The notes under the pieces are model-generated. The model was not told where the DNA came from and made no database searches. It saw nothing but the letters and a program-made list of their open reading frames with translations. Source: CAZALT01 sp964485515 (GTDB taxonomy: Bacteria > Actinomycetota > Acidimicrobiia > Acidimicrobiales > Acidimicrobilacustridaceae). From it: DNA of 18,465 nt. Below, one piece after another: positions 1 through 6,158 of this stretch (its first letter is position 1; each line of letters opens with the position of its first letter). The translations under genes and the position numbers were made by a program. The stretch lies in the NCBI GenBank assembly GCA_964485515.1, contig CAZALT010000060.1, forward strand, positions 1 through 18,465, given 5' to 3'.

Positions 1-1
1 C

Positions 2-115
2 ACGAGGGAGATCTACACCCACGTCACCAGGCCCATGCAGTCCGACGCCGCCGACCGGGTGGCCGGTCGGATCTTCGGCCGCAGAATCGATAGGGAACCC
101 ACAGACGGCGCCTGA
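2..115 (+). CDS. Tyrosine recombinase/integrase, C-terminal fragment (cut by window edge)
   Basis: Only the last 37 codons are in the window; the gene begins upstream of base 1. The peptide contains TREIYTHV followed by MQSDAADRV, which is the C-terminal end of the catalytic domain of phage-type tyrosine recombinases. The tyrosine at codon 14-16 is in the position of the nucleophile that forms the covalent 3'-phosphotyrosyl link to DNA, and the helix after it is normally the trans-packing tail. Enzymes of this kind integrate and excise phages and genomic islands, often at tRNA genes, and a tRNA-Leu lies 5.3 kb downstream. The stop is TGA at 113-115. The catalytic Arg/His residues lie outside the window, so whether the gene is intact cannot be judged. 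Confidence 0.8.
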   Translation, partial: TREIYTHVTRPMQSDAADRVAGRIFGRRIDREPTDGA

Positions 116-140
116 CCCAGCGTTCGATACGCTTCCGCCT

Positions 141-509
141 GTGGGGCCGATCGAGAACGCCATTCGGACCAACTGCTCAGCGGGGATGAAGCTGTCGACA
201 CCTACCGGCCGAGGCGAGTTCTCCATAGCCCGAATCGACGACGACGGGATCGTCCTTCTCCTCGGCGCCAAAGAGGCCTGGACACCATTGTCGTGGCCAT
301 GCATCGATGGAGTAGGGCCCTTCCTCGATTCACGCGATTGGGTGCCGATCGGCAGCAAGTACGAGACCGTTGCCGACAGCGGCACTCTTGACGGCTACCT
401 GAAGCGCTTCATGAAGCGAGCCACTGCCGGATGGGTCGCCGTCGTCCTCGAGCGCGCTGGTGTCATCGAGATCGATCGGCATCGGCCCGCCCGAGTGCGG
501 CTGCGTTAA
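141..509 (+). CDS. Small conserved-looking protein of unknown function, downstream of integrase
   Basis: This 122-aa ORF starts with GTG 25 bases after the integrase stop, on the same strand, and ends in TAA. Third codon positions are mostly G or C throughout, as expected of a real gene here. The protein is compact and soluble with no signal peptide or membrane segment. A beta-rich N-terminal half (around 'FSIARIDDDGIVLLLG') is followed by 'TPLSWPCIDG', and a helical C-terminal half ends 'WVAVVLERAGVIEID' with a basic tail. The C-terminal part could be a small helical or winged-helix DNA-contacting region, but I see no diagnostic motif and do not recognise the family. Its position suggests an island accessory gene, perhaps cotranscribed with the integrase. 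The start could also be the in-frame ATG at 186, since no strong ribosome binding site precedes 141. Confidence 0.6.
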   Translation: MGPIENAIRTNCSAGMKLSTPTGRGEFSIARIDDDGIVLLLGAKEAWTPLSWPCIDGVGPFLDSRDWVPIGSKYETVADSGTLDGYLKRFMKRATAGWVAVVLERAGVIEIDRHRPARVRLR

Positions 510-635
510 CCAACAAACCGAGGCCGCCACTCGGTCCGAACCAGCAAAGTCGATCACGGTTGGACAGGCGGTAGCCTCGCCCGGCCCGTCGCGATCGGCG
601 TATGCCCCGGCGGGCGACAGCGAAAAGGGGATTCT

Positions 636-2768
636 GTGGCTAAGTCTGAGGCAACCGTCGAAGAGCTCGTCGCGATGATCCAGCGCGGGGAACTACGGCT
701 GCCAGAGATGCAGCGGCGCTACGTGTGGCGGTCGACCCGTGTTCGCGACCTGCTCGACTCGCTCTACCGCGGCTACCCATCCGGCGCCATCCTCCTGTGG
801 GAGACGGACGAGGACGTCCCGTTGCAGAAGTTCTCGGTGGCCCAGGATGACAGCCCCTATGCGACGTCCCGCCTGCTGCTGGACGGTCAGCAGCGCCTCA
901 CGTCATTATCGGCGGTCATCCGAGCTGAGCCGGTCAGTGTCCAAGGCCGCAAGAAGCCCATCGAGCTGTTGTTCAACCTCGAGCACCCCGATCGAACGAC
1001 GCTGGTCACCGAGGTGCACGAGAACTCCGACGAAGTCCTGGTCGAGGACGAGACCGATTCCAGTGAGGACGACCTCCAGCAGCGGTTCGACCGAATGACC
1101 TTCGTGGTCGCGACCAAGAAGCTCGAGGCCCTCCCGCAGTGGGTGAAGGTCTCCGACGTGTTCCGCACCAATGAGGACGCTCCGTTTCTCCAGCGGGCCG
1201 GAATCGAGAGCTTCAACGACCCTCGCTACACGAAGTACAGCCGGCGACTCGCGCAGCTTCGGGGGATTCGGAAGTACACGTATCGAATGGATGTGCTCGA
1301 GCGGACGATGACCTACGACGAGGTCACCGAGATATTCGTTCGCGTCAACTCACTGGGGGCGAAGCTGCGTAGCTCGGACCTCGCACTCGCTCAGATCACC
1401 GCCAAGTGGCGGGGAGCTCTAGCCGTGTTCCAAGAGTTCGAGGGCGACTGCGCCAAGGCAGGATTCGACGTCGAACTCGGCATCCACCTTCGGAACATGG
1501 TGGCGATCGCGACCGGTCAGTCCCGCTTTCTCACCATCGGGGGGCTCCCGGCAGAGAAGCTGCAAGCCGCCTGGGGCGAGGGTCGGCGGGGCATGGAGTT
1601 CGCCATGAACTACCTGCGTAGCAACGTCGGTATCGATAGCCCGGCGCTCCTCTCATCGCCCTTCCTCCTCGTCGCACTCTCGTACTTCGGCCACAAGCGC
1701 GACTACAAGATCTCGCCCGAGGAGTCGGAGCGCCTGCGGTACTGGGTGCTGGTTGCCAATGCCAAGGGCCGCTTCTCCCGGGGGTCGAGCGAGTCCCTGC
1801 TCGACCAGGACCTGGCAACACTCCGCGATGGGGGCGGCGTCGATGCCCTCATCGATCGACTCAAGCTGCAGGTAGGCCGACTCGACATCACTCCCGAGGA
1901 ACTCACCGGGCGAAATCAACGCAGCGCGCTCTTCAAGACGATGTTCCTGGCGTTCCGTGACGGTGGCGCGAAGGACTGGAACTCGAATCTCACGATCGCC
2001 CTCGCTCATTCAGGCACGCAGGACAAGCTCCAGTTCCATCACATCTTCCCCAAGGCTGTGCTCACCAAGATCGGTCGGACCGCGCGGGAGGCAGACGACA
2101 TCGCGAACCTCGCGTTCATCGGTGGTCAGACGAACCGGAAGATCAGCGACAGCCCTCCGAACGTGTACCTCTCGAAGCTGGCTTCCGAGGTCGGCTCAGC
2201 GATGTTCAACGCGCAGTGCATCCCTACCGATGACGAGCTGCTCGACCCCGCCGAGTACGACGCGTTCCTCAGCCGCCGCCGCGACCTGATCGCCGATCGC
2301 CTCAACGCGTTCCTCGGGACCCAGGGTCGCGGGCGGCCGGAGCCGATCCGGGACCCAGTGCTCCGCCAGCTGGACGACCGTGTCGAGGCGGTCGAGCTCG
2401 ATCTTCGAAGAGTGGTCGTGGAACGCCTCGACGGCGACGCGTCACGCCTCCCACCCCATATCAGCGAGAGCGTGGCCGGGAAGATTAGGGCGGCGTCCCG
2501 AAAGAATCCGGCCGCCGCCGACGGTCACGCCTCCCTGGATCGACAGCTTCAGTTCTGCGATTTCAGGGAGCTGCAAGCCGTGATCACAGCCAAGGCGCTC
2601 TGGATCACCTTCGAGCCCGTGTTCGGAACGAAGGAGACCTTCGATATTCGGTGCGGGCAGCTCGCCGACCTCCGGAACACCATTCGTCACAGCAGACCTC
2701 TCGACGACGTGACCCGAAAGGATGGCGAGGCCGCCCTGATCTGGTTCGGCCGAGCTCTGGCTCGTTGA
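636..2768 (+). CDS. DUF262 (GmrSD/SspE/BrxU-like) protein with HNH/DUF1524-like nuclease and C-terminal HEPN-like domain
   Basis: The protein has 710 aa, starts with GTG, and has a clear ribosome binding site (AAAAGGGG, 624-630). Residues 1 to about 250 form a DUF262 domain: LPEMQRRYVW near 22-31 and the signature DGQQRLTSL at 83-91. In GmrS, SspE and BrxU this ParB/Srx-fold domain binds and hydrolyses NTP. Around 466-505 there is an HNH-type nuclease signature: His468-His469-Ile-Phe-Pro, then Asn491 in 'IANLAF' and 'GGQTNRKIS', as in DUF1524/GmrD domains. The C-terminal ~140 residues are an extra helical domain with 'RNTIRH' (Arg680 ... His685), which fits the Rx4-6H motif of HEPN RNases or HEPN toxin domains and resembles Swt1-type HEPN. 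By family, the DUF262-HNH part is a restriction enzyme against modified phage DNA; what the HEPN tail adds is inference. It converges with the PIN-membrane gene (89 bp between stops). No methyltransferase or other BREX/Ssp gene is visible nearby. Confidence 0.85.
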   Translation: MAKSEATVEELVAMIQRGELRLPEMQRRYVWRSTRVRDLLDSLYRGYPSGAILLWETDEDVPLQKFSVAQDDSPYATSRLLLDGQQRLTSLSAVIRAEPVSVQGRKKPIELLFNLEHPDRTTLVTEVHENSDEVLVEDETDSSEDDLQQRFDRMTFVVATKKLEALPQWVKVSDVFRTNEDAPFLQRAGIESFNDPRYTKYSRRLAQLRGIRKYTYRMDVLERTMTYDEVTEIFVRVNSLGAKLRSSDLALAQITAKWRGALAVFQEFEGDCAKAGFDVELGIHLRNMVAIATGQSRFLTIGGLPAEKLQAAWGEGRRGMEFAMNYLRSNVGIDSPALLSSPFLLVALSYFGHKRDYKISPEESERLRYWVLVANAKGRFSRGSSESLLDQDLATLRDGGGVDALIDRLKLQVGRLDITPEELTGRNQRSALFKTMFLAFRDGGAKDWNSNLTIALAHSGTQDKLQFHHIFPKAVLTKIGRTAREADDIANLAFIGGQTNRKISDSPPNVYLSKLASEVGSAMFNAQCIPTDDELLDPAEYDAFLSRRRDLIADRLNAFLGTQGRGRPEPIRDPVLRQLDDRVEAVELDLRRVVVERLDGDASRLPPHISESVAGKIRAASRKNPAAADGHASLDRQLQFCDFRELQAVITAKALWITFEPVFGTKETFDIRCGQLADLRNTIRHSRPLDDVTRKDGEAALIWFGRALAR

Positions 2769-2857
2769 TCGACTGGCCCTGAGGAGAGAGGTCTGAACGG
2801 AGACCGGAAGGCGGATCGTCGGGCGCGGATACGCGAGTGAAGACCAACTACCGCGGG

Positions 2858-5173
2858 TCAGGGTTGAGGCGTAGTGGTCGACGTTCCACCGCCGTCCGAG
2901 TCCTGGGATGCCTCCCAGATCGCCGTGGCGAGAAGTCCGGTGAGGACGGCGAACAGAATCGCGACGATTGCCTTCCGGCCACTGACGAGGACTCGGTGGA
3001 ATCTGTTGTCGGCAAACGACGGCGCTCGTCTCATCAGTGCATCGCCGGCTAGGAGCAGTGCGAGCGCTCCGACAGCCGAGATCCCTACCCAAGCGATCCA
3101 TGCCTTTCCGAAGTGATCATCAAGCAGCGAGCTCGAAACCACCACTCCGACCGCGAGCACCAGTCCAATCCCGACAAGCGACGCGGTGAGGCGCGCTCGT
3201 TCCCGGCTGCGCTCCTTCGTTGACTCCATCTCGTCGACACGGCGCTGCAGCTCGTCCTGCCCGGACGCCAGCTCCTCGACCTTGTCCCTACCGGCGCGAC
3301 GCTCGTCGGCCAGACGGCGCCTGAGGTCATCTACCTCCTGTGAAAGCGTCGACACGTCCACGTCCCTCGCTGCGAGGGTGTCGCGCAGCCCCTCCGCCTC
3401 ACGCGCCTTCTCCTCGAGCTCGATGCGGTTCTGGTGGGCCAGGCCAGCCTTCTCCGCCTCGATCTTTGAGAGTTCGACCTCAAGTCGCCGCGCTTCCTCG
3501 ATGATCGTTCCCTCGATGAGGTCTGTCTCCTGTTCCGACGACAGTGCAGAACCGGCCTCAAGCCGAGCCCGAAGCGCGTCGTTGGTCAGGATGTTGAAGA
3601 TCGTGCTCGGCTGAAGGTCACCGACACCTTCGTAGCGCGAGATGCTCCGAAGGATTCGCAACGTGGCCTGCTCGGTGCCGAGGTCGAAATCGAGGAACAG
3701 CAGTGGCTCTCGGATCGCGCCAACGAGAGCCCTGTCGAGCTCGTCCGACCTCGGAGCCCAGAACTGAAGAAGCTGCACCAGGGAACTCGGCGTCAAGCAC
3801 ACGGGCGGTCGACGTGACCCACGTCGCCTGTGGCGATCAAAGGAGACAAGGCCATAGTCAACCGTGCAGACCCAGCTACCAACCTCAAGGGGTGAGTCCT
3901 GGCCGGCCGGACGTTGACGGTTTACGAAGTGCCAGAGAACCATGTCATGCAGGTTGGACTCGTAGGACTTCGCCCCGCGCTTCCGAACCCTCTCCTGCAC
4001 CTCCGCCTGGTCGTGGATGTCGTCGATCACCGCTTGGTCCAGGGTGAGCCCATCCAGATCGGTGTTGTAGAGCTCGACACCACGCTCGCGCAGCACGGGA
4101 ACCAGGTTCGCCTCGTACGGACCAAAGAAGTCCTCGGCTGTCAGCACGCCGCCACTGTGCGACGCTGCAGCGTCGAGGAATCGGGCAACGAGTCCAGTGG
4201 AGCTGACCTCCCTCGCCGCCAGGGCGAGGTTCCGTTGGGGTACGACACCCTTGAGGCGGGCCATGACCTCGCGAAGAACATTTCGGGTCTCGTCCACCGT
4301 GATCGGCAGAACGAATAGCTCAATCTTGATCGTGGACTTCGCACGATCGATGAGCTGGATCAGATCCCCGGCCACGTCGTTTGACGGGTTGTCGTGCAGC
4401 CCGAGGAACGAGAACAGGAAGTTCGTGTCGAGAAAGATCCGCACCCGATCCGGACGACCACGACTTGCCCGGAGTCCTTCGAGAACACCGGCGTCGAGTC
4501 CGGCAGCCTCGCGAACGAAGTCGGCGTTGAGCGTCCGCAGGACGTAGCTGCGAACGTCAACATTGCTGGGATCGAGGAGGGCGACCAGCACTGCGCGAAT
4601 CTCGTGACCGTATCGATCGCACATGGGCTTGAGGATCTCGCCGTAGGACGGGACCGCCGTATCCAGATCAGCGCCCGATGTGAGCACGTCGTAGACCCGC
4701 GCACCCGCTTCGTGGACGAGTGGCCGCATGAACAACCGTTCGAAGTCTTGCCACACCTCGACCGGATCGGCATCGACCCCGGCCTCAGCAACGAGTGCGA
4801 TGAGCAACTCACGAACGCGCTCCTCGGAGGCTTCGACACCTTCGAGCTCCGCACGGAGAGATCGGTCGACCTCCTCGGAGACCTTGTATCGACCGTCAGC
4901 CACCGGAACGATCACGCCAGAGGCCTCGTCCCGCGTGACAATCTCCCCAACACGCTCGCTGGAAAGCCGCCCGTCGAGGGCTGCCAGGCTCTGGGCGACC
5001 TCATCGATCGATGCCGGCGCCTTCCGCCAGAGCGTGACCAAGACCAGGCGATCCAGCGCGCGATCCCACCAGCCAGACCGATGAAGTTCGACATGGTGGA
5101 TGAGGCTTCGAATCTCACGCGGGAGTTGGCCTTCGCCACCCTCGCCTTCGTCGCCTGATGAGAGATCGACCAT
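2858..5173 (-). CDS. Putative membrane-anchored PIN-like nuclease (wHTH - PIN - coiled coil - 3 TM)
   Basis: The protein has 771 aa with an ATG start at 5173 and a weak AAGG site 8 nt upstream. Visible parts in order: a winged-helix-like N-terminus (about 30-110, 'ASIDEVAQSLAALDGRLSSE' then 'GVIVPVADGRYKVSEE'); a helical middle; a PIN-like core starting 'VRIFLDTNFLFSFLG' with Asp249; further acidic candidates Asp294/Glu295 ('VDETRNVL'), Asp410 ('LHDMVLWHF'), Asp439 and Asp446 ('VDYGLVSFD'); a long charged coiled coil (about 555-655); three hydrophobic segments (about 663-684, 691-713, 733-753); and a short Ser/Thr-rich tail. PIN domains use clustered acidic residues to bind metal and cleave RNA or DNA. 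I infer a nuclease tethered to the membrane with the catalytic part in the cytoplasm. The gene family is not one I can name. It converges with the DUF262-HEPN gene and lies beside the tRNA-Leu integration target, so a defence role is plausible but unproven. Confidence 0.75.
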   Translation of the reverse strand: MVDLSSGDEGEGGEGQLPREIRSLIHHVELHRSGWWDRALDRLVLVTLWRKAPASIDEVAQSLAALDGRLSSERVGEIVTRDEASGVIVPVADGRYKVSEEVDRSLRAELEGVEASEERVRELLIALVAEAGVDADPVEVWQDFERLFMRPLVHEAGARVYDVLTSGADLDTAVPSYGEILKPMCDRYGHEIRAVLVALLDPSNVDVRSYVLRTLNADFVREAAGLDAGVLEGLRASRGRPDRVRIFLDTNFLFSFLGLHDNPSNDVAGDLIQLIDRAKSTIKIELFVLPITVDETRNVLREVMARLKGVVPQRNLALAAREVSSTGLVARFLDAAASHSGGVLTAEDFFGPYEANLVPVLRERGVELYNTDLDGLTLDQAVIDDIHDQAEVQERVRKRGAKSYESNLHDMVLWHFVNRQRPAGQDSPLEVGSWVCTVDYGLVSFDRHRRRGSRRPPVCLTPSSLVQLLQFWAPRSDELDRALVGAIREPLLFLDFDLGTEQATLRILRSISRYEGVGDLQPSTIFNILTNDALRARLEAGSALSSEQETDLIEGTIIEEARRLEVELSKIEAEKAGLAHQNRIELEEKAREAEGLRDTLAARDVDVSTLSQEVDDLRRRLADERRAGRDKVEELASGQDELQRRVDEMESTKERSRERARLTASLVGIGLVLAVGVVVSSSLLDDHFGKAWIAWVGISAVGALALLLAGDALMRRAPSFADNRFHRVLVSGRKAIVAILFAVLTGLLATAIWEASQDSDGGGTSTTTPQP

Positions 5174-5286
5174 TCGATGGACCTTGAGTCGGCAGAACTA
5201 CAACCGTGTAACCCTAGGCCATCGCCCGACCCAATGCCTCCGGTCGTCTCACAGGTGACCGCCTGTTCAAGGCTCCACCAACCGGC

Positions 5287-5328
5287 GTCATCACCTTGCT
5301 ACTCGTCGAGGACATGGCCGGTGATGAC
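5287..5328. repeat. 9-bp inverted repeat between the PIN gene and tRNA-Leu
   Basis: GTCATCACC at 5287-5295 is repeated inverted as GGTGATGAC at 5320-5328, with 24 bases between. It lies upstream of the minus-strand PIN-membrane gene (start 5173), in a 238-bp stretch (5174-5411) without a gene. It could be an operator or a recombinase arm site, or chance. Confidence 0.3.
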
Positions 5329-5381
5329 AATCCAATGACAAGGGCCCGATCCGAGCCGCTCGACCTTGGCCGAAAACTGCG

Positions 5382-5407
5382 CTGACCAGCACTTTCGTGC
5401 TGGTCAG
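5382..5407 (-). terminator. Hairpin terminator of tRNA-Leu, GAAA tetraloop
   Basis: On the minus strand a perfect 11-bp stem (CTGACCAGCAC / GTGCTGGTCAG) is closed by a GAAA loop, a stable GNRA tetraloop. It begins 4 nt after the tRNA discriminator base. A short TTTT run follows about five bases beyond the stem. Position and shape fit transcription termination of the tRNA. Confidence 0.8.
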
Positions 5408-5411
5408 ATCG

Positions 5412-5495
5412 TGTCGGAGGGGGGACTTGAACCCCCACGCCCTTGCGGGCACTAGCCCCTCAAGCTAGCGCGTCTGCCAATTCCGCCACTCCGAC
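5412..5495 (-). tRNA. tRNA-Leu, anticodon GAG
   Basis: The minus strand folds into a class II tRNA. The 7-bp acceptor stem is GTCGGAG/CTCCGAC with discriminator A. The D arm contains the GG pair. The anticodon stem CTAGC/GCTAG has the loop TTGAGGG, giving anticodon GAG (window 5459-5461), which reads CUC and CUU codons. The long variable arm has stem GCCC/GGGC with a GCAA loop, as expected for tRNA-Leu. The T arm is GGGGG-TTCAAGT-CCCCC. CCA is not encoded, so it must be added after transcription. The 3' end faces the accessory region at 1-5411, the side where tyrosine-recombinase islands usually insert. Confidence 0.97.
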
Positions 5496-5537
5496 GTGGC
5501 CTTCGGATCGTTGTCTCTCGGCCCGAAGCGAGTCGTC

Positions 5538-5567
5538 ACTGTAGCGCGACCGGTCGTCGCCTCCGAA
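5538..5567 (-). promoter_or_regulatory. Possible sigma-70-type promoter of tRNA-Leu
   Basis: Reading the minus strand, TTCGGA (5562-5567) and TACAGT (5538-5543) are separated by 18 bases and would start transcription roughly 35 nt upstream of the tRNA. The match to the -10 consensus is fair and to the -35 poor, so this is tentative. Confidence 0.3.
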
Positions 5568-5583
5568 TCGGCTTCTGGCCGGT

Positions 5584-6030
5584 CTACGACGACGAGGACG
5601 GCGACGGGCACTCGTTGACGACCTGGGCTGCGAGGGCATTCCAGGACTGGCCTACCTGCTGTGCAGGGGCGAGCTGGCCTTCGGCTGTCGTCGCCGTCGT
5701 GTCTGCGTTCAGCAGGCTGTCGAGCGACTCCTTGAACGCATCGGCTGCGGGCTTGACCTGATCGCTCGCCGCGGCGACGAACTCATCGACGGCCGTGGTC
5801 AGCTCGTCGATGTAGGTGCGCACCGAATCCAGACCTTGGTTGACGATGTCGACCTTGCTGTACTCGGCGAACGCCGTCTGCACGTCGGTCCACGCCTCAC
5901 ACGTCCGGGTTGCGGGCGTCGTGGTCGTCGCCGCGTTGTCGGAGCTGTCGCTCGAACACGCCAGCGCACCAAGTGCCAGCACACCTGCCACCAGCACCAT
6001 CGCGATCTTCGAGCCTGACGATCTCCGCAT
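5584..6030 (-). CDS. Small secreted lipoprotein of unknown function
   Basis: The product is 148 aa. I chose the ATG at 6030 over an upstream in-frame start (6105) because a good ribosome binding site (GAGGTGA) lies just before it and because a typical signal peptide then begins at residue 1: basic 'MRRSSGSK', a hydrophobic core, and a lipobox ending 'LGALAC' with the lipidated cysteine at about residue 25. The mature protein has a Ser/Thr/Ala linker, then a mostly helical region of about 90 residues ('TCEAWTDVQTAFAEYSKVD' onward), and ends in several serines. Two further cysteines, one just after the linker and one near the C-terminus ('NECPS'), could form a disulfide. It is expected to be anchored on the outer face of the membrane. 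No enzymatic motif is visible. It is 122 bp downstream of the solute-binding protein and could share its transcript. Confidence 0.8.
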   Translation of the reverse strand: MRRSSGSKIAMVLVAGVLALGALACSSDSSDNAATTTTPATRTCEAWTDVQTAFAEYSKVDIVNQGLDSVRTYIDELTTAVDEFVAAASDQVKPAADAFKESLDSLLNADTTATTAEGQLAPAQQVGQSWNALAAQVVNECPSPSSSS

Positions 6031-6131
6031 CACTTCACCTCTTCCACGCCCCCGACCGTCGTGGGCGCCACCATCATGACCGCGATCTCGGACGGCGCAC
6101 GGCACCCACCACCCGAGGTGGCCGGATCTGA

Positions 6132-6158
6132 CGCTCAGTCCGCTCAGTCCGCTCAGTC
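6132..6158. repeat. Three perfect tandem copies of a 9-bp unit at a gene end
   Basis: CGCTCAGTC occurs three times without interruption (6132-6140, 6141-6149, 6150-6158). The 9-bp period keeps the reading frame, so the minus-strand solute-binding protein gene meets three in-frame TGA codons, the first being its actual stop (6153-6155). Slipped-strand duplication is the likely origin. Confidence 0.9.

Noticed and set aside
2790..2805. Possible terminator between the two convergent genes (GGTCT ... AGACC)
   Set aside because: The stem has only five base pairs, a 6-base loop and no U-run; this is too weak to call.
4394..5158. Plus-strand 254-codon frame opposite the PIN-membrane gene
   Set aside because: The minus-strand 771-aa frame has coherent domain structure over its full length; the plus frame is its shadow.
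5174..5411. Attachment-site duplicate of the tRNA-Leu 3' end inside the window
   Set aside because: I looked for a second copy of the T-arm/acceptor sequence in 1-5411 and saw none; the other end, if any, is outside the window.
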